Shown here: positions 31,853-38,769 of the stretch, piece after piece
Layout of the letters: each line of letters begins with the position of its first letter
Numbering within the stretch: the first letter of the stretch is position 1
Assembly: GCF_001758225.1 (NCBI RefSeq)
Contig: NZ_MAST01000027.1
Coordinates: forward strand, 1 to 38,769
Source of the DNA: Humibacillus sp. DSM 29435
GTDB taxonomy: Bacteria; Actinomycetota; Actinomycetes; Actinomycetales; Dermatophilaceae
Reading direction: 5' to 3'
Length of the DNA: 38,769 nucleotides
Translations under genes and position numbers: made by a program
The notes under the pieces: generated by a model
What the model was told of the DNA's origin: nothing
Database searches by the model: none
The model's input: only the letters and a program-made list of their open reading frames with translations

Positions 31853-33163
31853 ATGGATCATCCTCATACCAAAGCCATCGTCGTCGGGGGTGGGCTCTCC
31901 GGACTTGGGACTGCCTGCTACCTGGCCCAAGCCGGCTGTGACGTTCGTCTGCTGGAGCGCTCTGGAGTGTTGGGGGGACGGGCCCGGACCAAACGCCAGA
32001 ACGGCTTTGCGTTCAACCTCGGTCCCCACGCGCTCTACACCGGCGGTGCGATGACACAGGCCCTTGATGAGCTGGGGGTCTCTTACGGCGAGCGTCACGG
32101 CCCTTCGGGCATCAAGATGCTCAGCGGCTCGCAGTTTGACCTCATGCCTGACTCGACGATGGCCCTGATCCGAACCCACGGCCTGCGCACCGGTGAGAAA
32201 CTTGAGTTGATGCGGCTGCTGGGCGGTCTGGGAAAGCACCGACCTCGCGAACTTGGACATGTGAGCGTGCAAGCCTGGATCGAGCAGCACACCACGCGTC
32301 CCGCCGCCCGGGAACTCTTGGTGGCTATTGCGCGGACGGCGGTGTACTGCAACAACCTGGACGTCGTCAGCGCCGACGTCTTCATCGACAAGATGCAGCG
32401 GATGATGAAGTCGCCGATCCACTACCTCGACGGGGGGTGGGCCACGCTGGTCGAGGCACTCGTGGCGAAGGCGAGCGAACTTGGCGTCGAGATCATCACG
32501 CAGAGCCCCGTCACCGCACTGACCGTTGAAGGGGGGCAGGTGTCCGGCGTGCGTGAACGTTCGGGGGCACACCGCGCCGCCGATGTCGTTGTCCTCGCCG
32601 TCGAGCCCGGCGCCGCCAAGAGCATCGCCCCCGAGCATCTCGGGGTGCTCACCTGCGACTTGCTTCCCGCCGAGGTGGCCTGCCTCGATGTGGCGCTCTC
32701 GCGCCTGCCGAACCGCGACCACGCCGTGGTCCAAGACATCCAAGAGCCACGCTTCATGTCGACACAGTCCTGCTTCGCCAAGGTAGCCCCGGACGGGGCA
32801 GCACTGATCACCTCCTTCAAGCAGCTCGACCCCACCGCCAGCGATTCCGGTGAGAGCCGCGCCGAGCTCGAGGCTCTTCTTGACGCGGCCCAACCCGGCT
32901 GGCGGGAACTCGTACTCGATCAGCAGTACCTACCTCGGATCACCGCCGTCGGCGGGTTGCCGCAGGTCAAGAACGGAGGATTCTCAGGACGACCCACCCC
33001 CCGAGTGCCCTCCGTGCAGGGCCTGTTCATCACCGGGGACTGGGTCGGAGACACCGGCTTTCTTGCCGATACCTGCTTCGCCAGCGCCCGCGAAGCAGCC
33101 CAGCTCATCACTGCCCAGATGAGGGACGTACGCGTGAGCAGAACTCCCACCCTGCGCCCGTAG
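31853..33163 (+). CDS. Phytoene-desaturase-like FAD-dependent oxidoreductase
   Basis: A 436-residue FAD oxidoreductase of the amine-oxidase/phytoene-desaturase group. The N-terminal dinucleotide motif is VVGGGLSGLGTACYLAQAG, followed by the second FAD motif LLERSGVLGGRARTKRQNGF. Conserved SPIHYLDGGWATLVEALVAKA lies in the middle, and the C-terminal FAD motif reads LFITGDWVGDTGFLADTCFASAREAA. Typical substrates are long hydrophobic molecules such as carotenoid or sterol-like precursors; none can be named. ATG 31853 sits 6 bases from a -10 box, implying a leaderless message. It leads an operon with a TetR regulator, a membrane protein and an SRPBCC protein, under a palindromic operator. Confidence 0.88.
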   Translation: MDHPHTKAIVVGGGLSGLGTACYLAQAGCDVRLLERSGVLGGRARTKRQNGFAFNLGPHALYTGGAMTQALDELGVSYGERHGPSGIKMLSGSQFDLMPDSTMALIRTHGLRTGEKLELMRLLGGLGKHRPRELGHVSVQAWIEQHTTRPAARELLVAIARTAVYCNNLDVVSADVFIDKMQRMMKSPIHYLDGGWATLVEALVAKASELGVEIITQSPVTALTVEGGQVSGVRERSGAHRAADVVVLAVEPGAAKSIAPEHLGVLTCDLLPAEVACLDVALSRLPNRDHAVVQDIQEPRFMSTQSCFAKVAPDGAALITSFKQLDPTASDSGESRAELEALLDAAQPGWRELVLDQQYLPRITAVGGLPQVKNGGFSGRPTPRVPSVQGLFITGDWVGDTGFLADTCFASAREAAQLITAQMRDVRVSRTPTLRP

Positions 33164-33210
33164 CCTGAGTCTTGGCGAACGGTTCAACACCTCGAAGGGG
33201 ATGGCGCGAC

Positions 33211-33891
33211 ATGGCGAAACACGAATCAACAACCCGCGCACGTCTCCTGACCGAAGCGTTGCGACTGTTCGGTGAGAACGGTTTCAAAGCCACCTCAGTC
33301 GCCGAGATCGAGAAAGCGTCCGGGTTGGCTCCTGGTGGCGGCGGGCTGTACCGCCACTTCGCATCCAAACGAGACCTGCTCATTGCCGCCGTCGAACACG
33401 AAGCGGAGCGCAACCAGGCTCTTCTGCAAAGGTTGGCATACATCGCAGCCAACGACGGCCCGGCCGCGACACCCAAGGACATCGCATGGGCTGGCCTGGA
33501 GCGGCTACGACAGGAGCGCAACCTGAACCGGCTCATCGTTCGCGGTCTCGACGATGCCCCCGACCTGTTGGAGCTCGCCGCCACCAATGACATTCGCCCC
33601 GTGCACGACGCTCTCGAGTCGTGGCTTCGTGGGCAAGCCTGTACCGGATGGGACACGGCCGCCCTGGCGGCCGTCCTCGCCGGAGCGATCACTCACTTCT
33701 GGCTCCTCGAAGACCTGTTCGGTGAACATCCCACGGGTGTGACCGCCGAGGCCTACATCACCACCCTGGCGGGCCTGTGCTCAACGGCGTTCGCGCACGC
33801 GCCACCGCCTGACCCACCCACAAGCGCAACACCCGCGGATCGCCCACGACGCCGCGGCTATTTGAACGCGGAGCAAAGGACAGTCGCGTGA
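33211..33891 (+). CDS. TetR-family transcriptional regulator
   Basis: A 226-residue TetR regulator. The N-terminal DNA-binding part is ARLLTEALRLFGENGFKATS, VAEIEKASGLAPGGGGLYRH, then FASKRDLLIAAVEHEAE. The helical ligand domain contains GLERLRQERNLNRLIVRGLD and PDLLELAATNDIRP. Start ATG 33211 gives a DNA-binding helix after about 8 residues; the frame is open from 33172. Residues after about 195 are Pro/Arg-rich and probably disordered. It lies 47 bases after the FAD oxidoreductase and is the natural candidate to bind the 20-bp palindrome at 31822-31841. A degraded paralogue survives at 12150-12350. Confidence 0.9.
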   Translation: MAKHESTTRARLLTEALRLFGENGFKATSVAEIEKASGLAPGGGGLYRHFASKRDLLIAAVEHEAERNQALLQRLAYIAANDGPAATPKDIAWAGLERLRQERNLNRLIVRGLDDAPDLLELAATNDIRPVHDALESWLRGQACTGWDTAALAAVLAGAITHFWLLEDLFGEHPTGVTAEAYITTLAGLCSTAFAHAPPPDPPTSATPADRPRRRGYLNAEQRTVA

Positions 33892-33937
33892 GCGCTTCAC
33901 ACGTAACGAGTAGCACGGGTACCCACGGGTGTCGGCG

Positions 33938-34348
33938 ATGAGTGTTGCACTCGGGATCACCGGCCGATCTCGGGCCCCCGTCATTGGGACGGCACTGGGC
34001 TCGGTCGCTGTCTTGCACCTCGCGTTAGCGCCGGTGCTCTACGACAAATCCATCCAAAGTATCTTCTCGGCGGGGGTGCTTGGGTCCATCGATGCCGACC
34101 CAGCCATGACTGATCTGCGTAGCGCGGGCGGCTGGTACTGGATGGCCGGCATCAGCTTGCTGGTGATAGCAGTGCTGGTCGGGCAGGCGGAACGCCGTGA
34201 GGGTGTGGTGCCCGCGGCGGCTGTCGTTGCTCTGCTGGTGCTATCGGCATTCGGGCTGCTGCTGATGCCCGTCTCCGGGTTTCTGATCATCCTCGCCATC
34301 GCCGGTTATGGCCTCTACCGACGTCGCGTCTCTTCCCAATGCACCTAG
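33938..34348 (+). CDS. DUF6463-like four-helix membrane protein
   Basis: A 136-residue integral membrane protein of the type named DUF6463, often found beside TetR regulators. Four hydrophobic segments: VIGTALGSVAVLHLALAPVL, YWMAGISLLVIAVLVG, VVPAAAVVALLVLSAFGLLL and VSGFLIILAIAGYGLY. A loop FSAGVLGSIDADPAMTDLRS lies between the first two and probably faces outside. Start ATG 33938; a GTG at 33929 would add three residues. The function is unknown. It is third in the operon headed by the FAD oxidoreductase, 46 bases after TetR. Confidence 0.75.
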   Translation: MSVALGITGRSRAPVIGTALGSVAVLHLALAPVLYDKSIQSIFSAGVLGSIDADPAMTDLRSAGGWYWMAGISLLVIAVLVGQAERREGVVPAAAVVALLVLSAFGLLLMPVSGFLIILAIAGYGLYRRRVSSQCT

Positions 34349-34427
34349 TCCACGCCCTCAGCCGGAGCGAAAGTCCGGCCGACTTGACCACCGGCAAGAC
34401 ACGCCGGAACCACAAGAAAGGGATGTC

Positions 34428-34850
34428 GTGATCATCGTTGAACGGCACGTGAAAGCTCCACCTGAACGGCTATGGGAGTTCGTCGGTGACGTTTCTCGTT
34501 GGGATGAGCTCCTCCCCACAGTCAGCAGCGCCGTCACCAAGACGGGCCCAGCAGAAACCGGGACCGGATCGCGTTTTGCACTCAAACAACCGGGAATCCC
34601 CAAGATGGTGTACGAGGTCACGGAATGGGTTCCCGGGGAACGCTTCACCTGGGTGGCAGCGTTCCCGGGCGTTCGTACGGTTGCAACGCACACCATTGCG
34701 GCCACCACGGACGGATGTGTCCTGAAGCTAGGGCTGGCCTGGGAGGGACCCATCAGTGGCGTGGTGACCCGATTGTTCAAGCGGCGAACCGACCGCTATG
34801 TGCAACTCGAGGCCGACACCTTCGCCAACTTGGCACAACAGCCCACATAG
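34428..34850 (+). CDS. SRPBCC (START/Bet v1-fold) protein
   Basis: A 140-residue polyketide-cyclase/SRPBCC protein. It opens MIIVERHVKAPPERLWEFVG, the usual strand and first helix, followed by DVSRWDELLPTVSSAV, GSRFALKQPGIPKMVYEVTE, PGERFTWVAAFPG, and a C-terminal helix KRRTDRYVQLEADTFANLAQ. Such domains hold hydrophobic ligands in a deep cavity. GTG 34428 is chosen for AAAGGGA 5 bases upstream and the immediate strand. It is the last gene of the operon with the FAD oxidoreductase, TetR and DUF6463, and might carry or modify the oxidoreductase's substrate. Confidence 0.85.
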   Translation: MIIVERHVKAPPERLWEFVGDVSRWDELLPTVSSAVTKTGPAETGTGSRFALKQPGIPKMVYEVTEWVPGERFTWVAAFPGVRTVATHTIAATTDGCVLKLGLAWEGPISGVVTRLFKRRTDRYVQLEADTFANLAQQPT

Positions 34851-35170
34851 TCCCCCGGGCCAGACCGCGGGCACACACCACCTACCACGGGGGCAGTCGT
34901 CATGAACGTTCTAGAGATGTCACCGGACTTTGGGCCGCGTGCTCAAGGGCTCCGCCAATACTACGCACGATCATGGTCGGCGGCGGCCGCGTGCGGATAC
35001 CCCATCACGGGCTCCTCACGCCGCCCGGCCGCCGGTCGGCCAGCCCAGCTCACACCGTTACGGGTGGGCAGGACAGCTGTCCCGAGTGCAGAACCTGACG
35101 TCTGTCCGGCGGCGGCCGCCGGTAAGGGTACGGCGTGGAACCGCGACGCGGCGCGTTCCTGCCCCGGTGC
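34851..35170. other. Convergent spacer with a GC-rich hairpin
   Basis: About 320 bases between two convergent genes. A plus-strand frame from ATG 34902 reads MNVLEMSPDFGPRAQGLRQY but soon loses coding character and is probably debris. CCGGCGG (35106-35112) pairs with CCGCCGG (35116-35122), a 7-bp hairpin that may terminate transcription from one or both sides. Confidence 0.4.
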
Positions 35171-35698
35171 TCAGCTGGCGGGTCCGGTGCTGTCTTGGTT
35201 GTGCAGCACCAGCCAGCGACCGTTGCGGTACGTGAAGGTGACGCCGATGACCAGGGGGGAGACCCGATGATCCGCGGGGACCGAGTAGACCGAGTCGAAC
35301 AACACGAAACCGGTCCGGCACCCTTCCACGTGCTGGTGCAGCTTGGTGAACGTCTGGGTCCAGCCCGGGTCAGCGAAGAAGTCGGTGATGAAGGCCGAGA
35401 CCTCCTTGTTCCCCGAGAGCACTCCCCCGTTGGCGAAAATGACCGTCGCGTCCTGGTCGAGAAGGGCGTTGAAGCCAGGGGCGTTGCGGGTCTGCGTGGT
35501 CTTGACGTACGCGCGGACCGCGTGGTCGAACTGGGCAGCGCACCGCTGGTGCCAGTGCGTAGCGCTGTGGTGCTGGTCAGCGGCGCGGGGAGCCGGGGCT
35601 GGGGTTTCGGGTGCCGCGCTCGCGCTGATGGTCGTCGCGGCCGCGACGGCCGCCAGAGCGGCCGTAGACAAGAGGCGGGTTCGGCGGGTTGGGTTCAT
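35171..35698 (-). CDS. Secreted NTF2-like (DUF4440-type) protein
   Basis: A 175-residue exported protein. Residues 1-30 form a signal peptide (MNPTRRTRLLSTAALAAVAA, ending ISASA), followed by a Pro/Ala linker. The mature part is NTF2-like: helix FDHAVRAYVKTTQTRNAPGF, NALLDQDATVIFANGGVLSG, NKEVSAFITDFFADPGWTQT, then strands VEGCRTGFVLFDSVY and VIGVTFTYRNGRWLVLHNQD. Proteins of this type are often isomerase- or ketosteroid-like but many have no known activity. It faces the FAD oxidoreductase operon convergently and diverges from the ArsR-type regulator at 35857, with about 158 bases of shared upstream sequence. Confidence 0.82.
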   Translation of the reverse strand: MNPTRRTRLLSTAALAAVAAATTISASAAPETPAPAPRAADQHHSATHWHQRCAAQFDHAVRAYVKTTQTRNAPGFNALLDQDATVIFANGGVLSGNKEVSAFITDFFADPGWTQTFTKLHQHVEGCRTGFVLFDSVYSVPADHRVSPLVIGVTFTYRNGRWLVLHNQDSTGPAS

Positions 35699-35856
35699 CT
35701 CAGGCTCCTCGGTGGCAGTACCAGTGATGCTGATGGTTGTTGCGCCTTCGGTGTACGCCGCCGGTGTGGGGGTCGTCCATTCATTCGGTCCCGGTCGAAG
35801 GTCGAGCCCCCGATCATCGGTGACCTCCAGCCGCGGGCCGAGAAGGCAGGTCAGCT

Positions 35857-36894
35857 GTGATCAGGGCGCAGCTTGACGCCATGACGGTGAGCCGGGTCCG
35901 GTGGGCGCCCTCCCCCGCGTACGAGGCCGTGGGGTGGTTGACGTTGGCCGCTGCCGGCCGCCGGCACCCACAGCTGGGCGACCCCGGCGCTGCCGCCCGG
36001 TACGCGCTGCGCGACCCGCGGGTCGCTGTCACCGCAGCGCTAATGGCCGGTGGCCTCTACGGCCGGTACATGCCCGACTTCGTGACCCCGAAGCCCCCGC
36101 CAGATCCCGGGTCGCGGCCCGGTCAACCCTTGCAGGCTCAGTTGGACCTGATCAGGGCCACCCCGGTCGACAAGATCGAGGCGCAGATCGCTCAACTAGC
36201 CACCGGGCCGCGGGAGTGGACAAGGTTGGACCCGCAAAGACTGGCCGCCGTCGTCGCCGACGGGCTGGCCACCTTCTGGCGCATCGCGTTGGCCGACCAG
36301 TGGCCATGGCTGCAGGCGCGGCTGCACCAGGCCCTGGACCAGCAGTTACTCTCCGTGCGCGATGGGGGGATCGGCGAGGTCCTGGCCCACCTTCACCCGT
36401 CAGTGCGCTGGCGGCAGGGCTGCCTAGAGATCGACAAGCCCTACGCCGAGGATGTCATCCTGCACCACACCGAACTCGTCCTCGTTCCCTCGGTGATGAC
36501 CTGGCCCCGGCTCGCAGTCCAAGTGTGCGACCCCGCCGACGCGATGATCGCCTTCCCCGTGGACCCCACCGCGACACGCGCCTCCCCACCGCACCCGCAC
36601 GCCCTGCTCGGGCGGGGCAGGACTCGGGTGCTCCAAGCGGTATCCACGGGCCGGTCCACGACAGCCCTCAGTGAGGAACTGGCCATGGCCGCCTCCACGG
36701 TCTCCCACCACCTGGGCGTCCTGCTGGACACCGGGATGGTCACCCGGATACGTCAAGGCCATCACGTCCTCTACCGTCGCACCCCAGCCGCCGACCGACT
36801 CCTCAATGCCCCGCTGTGTTTCGTGGAGCCGGCACGCACTCACGCTGGAGTTCACCCCGGGTGGGCCAACCCTCCTCGGACCGATTCGGCGTAA
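35857..36894 (+). CDS. ArsR-family regulator with N-terminal DUF5937 domain
   Basis: A 345-residue protein with two parts. The N-terminal 240 residues resemble the DUF5937 domain found with actinobacterial ArsR regulators: VRWAPSPAYEAVGWLTLAAA, PQRLAAVVADGLATFWRIAL, LEIDKPYAEDVILHHTELVL, VLVPSVMTWPRLAVQ. The C-terminal winged helix follows: LGRGRTRVLQAVSTGRSTTA, LSEELAMAASTVSHHLGVLL, DTGMVTRIRQGHHVLYRRTP, where STVSHHLGVL is the recognition helix of ArsR/SmtB proteins. No metal-binding cysteines are evident, so another signal is likely. Starts at GTG 35857 after AAGGCAGG; internal ATG 35881 is possible. It is the gene just before repeat peptide 2, 282 bases upstream, and might control it. Confidence 0.82.
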   Translation: MIRAQLDAMTVSRVRWAPSPAYEAVGWLTLAAAGRRHPQLGDPGAAARYALRDPRVAVTAALMAGGLYGRYMPDFVTPKPPPDPGSRPGQPLQAQLDLIRATPVDKIEAQIAQLATGPREWTRLDPQRLAAVVADGLATFWRIALADQWPWLQARLHQALDQQLLSVRDGGIGEVLAHLHPSVRWRQGCLEIDKPYAEDVILHHTELVLVPSVMTWPRLAVQVCDPADAMIAFPVDPTATRASPPHPHALLGRGRTRVLQAVSTGRSTTALSEELAMAASTVSHHLGVLLDTGMVTRIRQGHHVLYRRTPAADRLLNAPLCFVEPARTHAGVHPGWANPPRTDSA

Positions 36895-36982
36895 CAAACA
36901 CCAACGCAGCACCCCAGCACCACAGCACCACCGGGTCGATACGCCGGGTCCATGCCACCACCTCTACTCGAGAGTCGTTGCC

Positions 36983-37022
36983 GGCCAGCAACATTCGGCC
37001 GGTGTCGAATGAATCGACTCCG
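36983..37022 (+). promoter_or_regulatory. Conserved block upstream of repeat peptide 2
   Basis: Matches 6484-6522 upstream of repeat peptide 1 with the same cores GGCCAGCAA, ATTCG, GTCGAATGA and TCG. It lies 186 bases before the start codon and 88 bases after the ArsR-type gene. Likely a shared regulatory site or promoter. Confidence 0.5.
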
Positions 37023-37176
37023 AGCAGCAAGTGTCATACACCTGAGACACCCGTCCACCACACCGCCCAATAACCACCATGGCGGCCAGCAGCCGACGAC
37101 CTCGCGCGCGCGTCACAACTCGCCCCTGAGACGGGGCCAGGTCGTTGTCCACCACCTGATCACAGAAGGGCCCATC

Positions 37177-37416
37177 ATGATGCGTACCAAGCTAGCGGGG
37201 GCGGTCACTGCCCTCACGCTCACGATCGGAGTCACCGCCGGCGGTGTCATCTGGGACTCGGCCAGGACCCAGTCCGCCCCCATCACCGCCCGCGGCATCA
37301 TCTGGGACTCGGCCAGAACCCAGTCCGCCCCCGTCACCGCCCGCGGCACCATCTGGGACTGGGCCGGGCCCCAAGGCGTGGCTGCGACGACCGACCACGG
37401 CAACCACTGGGGCTGA
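37177..37416 (+). CDS. Small secreted repeat peptide 2 (IWDSA repeats)
   Basis: A 79-residue paralogue of the peptide at 6659-6841. Residues 1-22 are the signal peptide (MMRTKLAGAV, then TALTLTIGVTAG). Then come two near-identical 17-residue repeats, GVIWDSARTQSAPITAR (23-39) and GIIWDSARTQSAPVTAR (40-56), encoded by 51-base units at 37243-37293 and 37294-37344. A third divergent unit GTIWDWAG leads to the tail ending ATTDHGNHWG. The last 8 residues keep the TDxGxHWG of peptide 1. The leader CCACCTGATCACAGAAGGGC matches that of peptide 1 except for the middle two bases. The Arg residues between repeats are potential trypsin-type cleavage sites and would release equal-sized peptides. Starts at ATG 37177 or 37180. 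No family recognised. Confidence 0.85.
   Translation: MMRTKLAGAVTALTLTIGVTAGGVIWDSARTQSAPITARGIIWDSARTQSAPVTARGTIWDWAGPQGVAATTDHGNHWG
37243..37344 (+). repeat. Two tandem 51-base units coding the peptide repeats
   Basis: Units 37243-37293 and 37294-37344 differ at four positions, and a partial third unit follows from 37345. The multiple-of-three length keeps the frame, so unit number can change by slippage or recombination without harming the gene. Confidence 0.85.
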
Positions 37417-37664
37417 CCAGATCCCGGAGCTGGGCCACGCGAGGGCATGCACCATGGATGCCAACCGGAGGTGAAGCCCGGACAGCTGCTGAACACCCTC
37501 CTCGACTGCGCACCATACCGGAGCTGAGATACCTGAACATGCCCGTCGGCACGCCCTCATCCGCTGCCCAGTCAATTGGCCTGGCCTGCAGGCCACACCG
37601 TGCCGCGGCAGCGATCCTGCTGCCCTGACATACCGACTCGCCCCCCACGTCATCAGCGCCCCCA

Positions 37665-37704
37665 CGGCCCCGGCTCGAGCAGACCCCCCGTCACGCCGGG
37701 GCCG
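37665..37704 (+). terminator. Conserved GC-rich hairpin after repeat peptide 2
   Basis: CGGCCCCGGC (37665-37674) pairs perfectly with GCCGGGGCCG (37695-37704). Both arms are identical to those at 7089-7127, and the loop and left flank are closely similar. It stands about 250 bases after the peptide stop and 47 bases before the TPR start, the same layout as in the first cassette. Confidence 0.6.
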
Positions 37705-37750
37705 GCCTACCACGCAGACCGGCACCCTTCTAAAGCGATTGGACCACCCG

Positions 37751-38413
37751 ATGGACGAACGCCTTGAGCAGGCGCAACGTCTCTATGACAATGCGGTCTT
37801 TGGTGGCGACGTCAGCGCACCGGTAGAGGCCGACCGGCTGTTGAACGCGGTCGAGGCCGAACTTTCGATGGCACGTGGTCGGGTCATCCACGCTCGGTTT
37901 CTCGCGGGAAGTGCTTCGACCACAGCAGTGCCCGAAGACGATGGCGCTGAACTCGCCCTCTTTGAGCGAGCCGACGAGCTGTTCAAGAGTCGTGGTGACC
38001 TCAGCGGTGAAGCTCAGTCGCAGTTCTGGATAGGGACCTCTCATCAGGTCGCCCGCCACGACGACAGCAGCGCCGTTCCTGCCCTGCAGCGCGCCCGCGC
38101 GCTCGCCACCGAGGTTGACGATCCGCTGACCCTGTCCGACGCGCTGCGGCACCTGGGCGTAGCGGAACATCACGCTGGCCGGCTTGGTGCGGCGCGCAGC
38201 TACCTGGAGGAGTCGACCCGCCTGCGCCGTCTGTTGGGGTTCGGGCCTGGTGTCGCCGCCAACCTGGTGGGCCTGGCCTACCTGGCCGCCGGTGACGGGT
38301 GTCAAGACGAGGTAGCTGCGCTGCTAGACGAGGCAGACGATATCGCCAGCCAGAGCAACGCCGCAGGTATTGCGCGTCAGATTCACGAGGCTCGTGAGTA
38401 TCTCACCCACTGA
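37751..38413 (+). CDS. Tetratricopeptide-repeat protein
   Basis: A 220-residue all-helical protein with TPR-like units: GAELALFERADELFKSRGDL then GEAQSQFWIGTSHQVAR; SAVPALQRARALATEVDDPL then TLSDALRHLGVAEHHAGRLG; AARSYLEESTRLRRLLGFGP then GVAANLVGLAYLAAGDG; and DEVAALLDEADDIASQSN. Three to four repeats are recognisable, with A/L/G-x3-A-x6-A spacing. No signal peptide, membrane segment or DNA-binding domain, so it is a cytoplasmic protein- or peptide-binding scaffold. ATG 37751 is preferred; a TTG at 37739 is in frame. It lies downstream of repeat peptide 2, separated by the conserved hairpin. Confidence 0.82.
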   Translation: MDERLEQAQRLYDNAVFGGDVSAPVEADRLLNAVEAELSMARGRVIHARFLAGSASTTAVPEDDGAELALFERADELFKSRGDLSGEAQSQFWIGTSHQVARHDDSSAVPALQRARALATEVDDPLTLSDALRHLGVAEHHAGRLGAARSYLEESTRLRRLLGFGPGVAANLVGLAYLAAGDGCQDEVAALLDEADDIASQSNAAGIARQIHEAREYLTH

Positions 38414-38638
38414 TCCGCCTGCAGGGCCGTCTCACCCGGTATCCGCATACGATCTCCGCAGATTGCCGATGGCGGCGGTATCCAGGATCGAACAGGCCCC
38501 AGGCTCGCTGGGGGTTGGGTGCGAACCACTACTCGGACGGCGCCGCACTGCCACCTCGCTTCTTCCGTACGGCTGCGGCTTTCTTGGGCGCGGGCATGGT
38601 GGATGTCGTTGCGGATGAGGTTGGGTCCTATCAAGGGG
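38414..38638. other. Short spacer without a gene
   Basis: About 225 bases between convergent genes (TPR on plus, TetR-like on minus). No supported frame or clear hairpin. Confidence 0.4.
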
Positions 38639-38769
38639 TCATGTTGGTGTGATGTTCAGCAGCGGTAACACAACCTCGTCGACGATTTGGGCGCAGAGCG
38701 GATCCTCGATCCGGCCTTCCCATAGGTAGTGCTGTCGCAGCACGGCGTGCCCGGCTTCGAGCTGGCGGG
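38639..38769 (-). CDS. TetR-like regulator, C-terminal end only
   Basis: The minus strand from the right edge to the TGA at 38641-38639 encodes 43 residues: RQLEAGHAVLRQHYLWEGRI then EDPLCAQIVDEVVLPLLNIT and PT. The WEGRIEDP...VVDEVLLPLL pattern is common at the C-terminus of TetR-family proteins. The rest of the gene lies outside the window, so the family call is tentative. Confidence 0.5.
   Translation of the reverse strand, partial: RQLEAGHAVLRQHYLWEGRIEDPLCAQIVDEVVLPLLNITPT

Noticed and set aside
34902-35270. A 122-codon plus-strand frame after the SRPBCC gene
   Set aside because: Only the first 20 residues look protein-like; the rest is Arg/Pro-rich and antisense to the secreted NTF2-like gene.
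37243-37416. A short CRISPR-like repeat array
   Set aside because: Repeats are contiguous 51-base coding units in frame within a signal-peptide gene, without spacers, leader or cas genes.

Overview
The window is high-GC DNA with frequent GTG starts, ATGA stop/start overlaps and families typical of Actinomycetota: DUF2867, a PF04075-type nitroreductase, an ECF41-like sigma factor, DUF5937-ArsR and DUF6463. I read it as an accessory region of an actinobacterial chromosome and cannot resolve the genus. It mixes small oxidative-metabolism operons, insertion sequences at several stages of decay and many gene remnants. I saw no rRNA, tRNA or CRISPR array.

Layout. 1-3.5 kb: a coupled five-gene operon (DUF2867, FAD monooxygenase, hotdog thioesterase, NTF2-like protein, alpha/beta hydrolase) ending at a strong hairpin. 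4-6.3 kb: GNAT acetyltransferase, IS110 remnant, YCII-domain protein. 6.5-8.5 kb: a 60-residue secreted repeat peptide followed by a secreted S1 protease. 8.7-12.4 kb: NTF2-like protein, SDR, hydrolase remnant, second YCII protein, beta-propeller lipoprotein, TetR remnant. 12.8-14.6 kb: an orphan peptide-type substrate-binding lipoprotein. 14.6-23.2 kb: IS5 remnant, VOC protein, then a 7.5-kb IS21-derived unit bounded by 52-bp perfect inverted repeats. That unit carries a TetR-ABC exporter operon; its own istA was hit by a second IS21 element, which was later hit by an IS256 element. 23.4-25.3 kb: a divergent NAD(P)-binding protein and ECF41-like sigma factor with a matching promoter. 25.4-29.7 kb: frameshifted methyltransferase, ruined ABC exporter operon, intact IS630 element. 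30-34.9 kb: nitroreductase-family protein, DUF1579 protein, and an FAD oxidoreductase-TetR-DUF6463-SRPBCC operon behind a 20-bp palindrome. 35-38.8 kb: secreted NTF2-like protein, ArsR-type regulator, a second secreted repeat peptide (79 residues), TPR protein, and the C-terminal end of a TetR-like gene.

The most unusual signal is the pair of secreted repeat peptides at 6659-6841 and 37177-37416, built from G-[IVT]-I-W-D-[SW]-A units. Their signal peptides, C-terminal tail, an upstream DNA block and a downstream hairpin block are all conserved although the copies lie 30 kb apart. One copy precedes a secreted serine protease and the other a TPR protein. I do not recognise the family. A precursor-peptide or signalling role is possible but is inference only.
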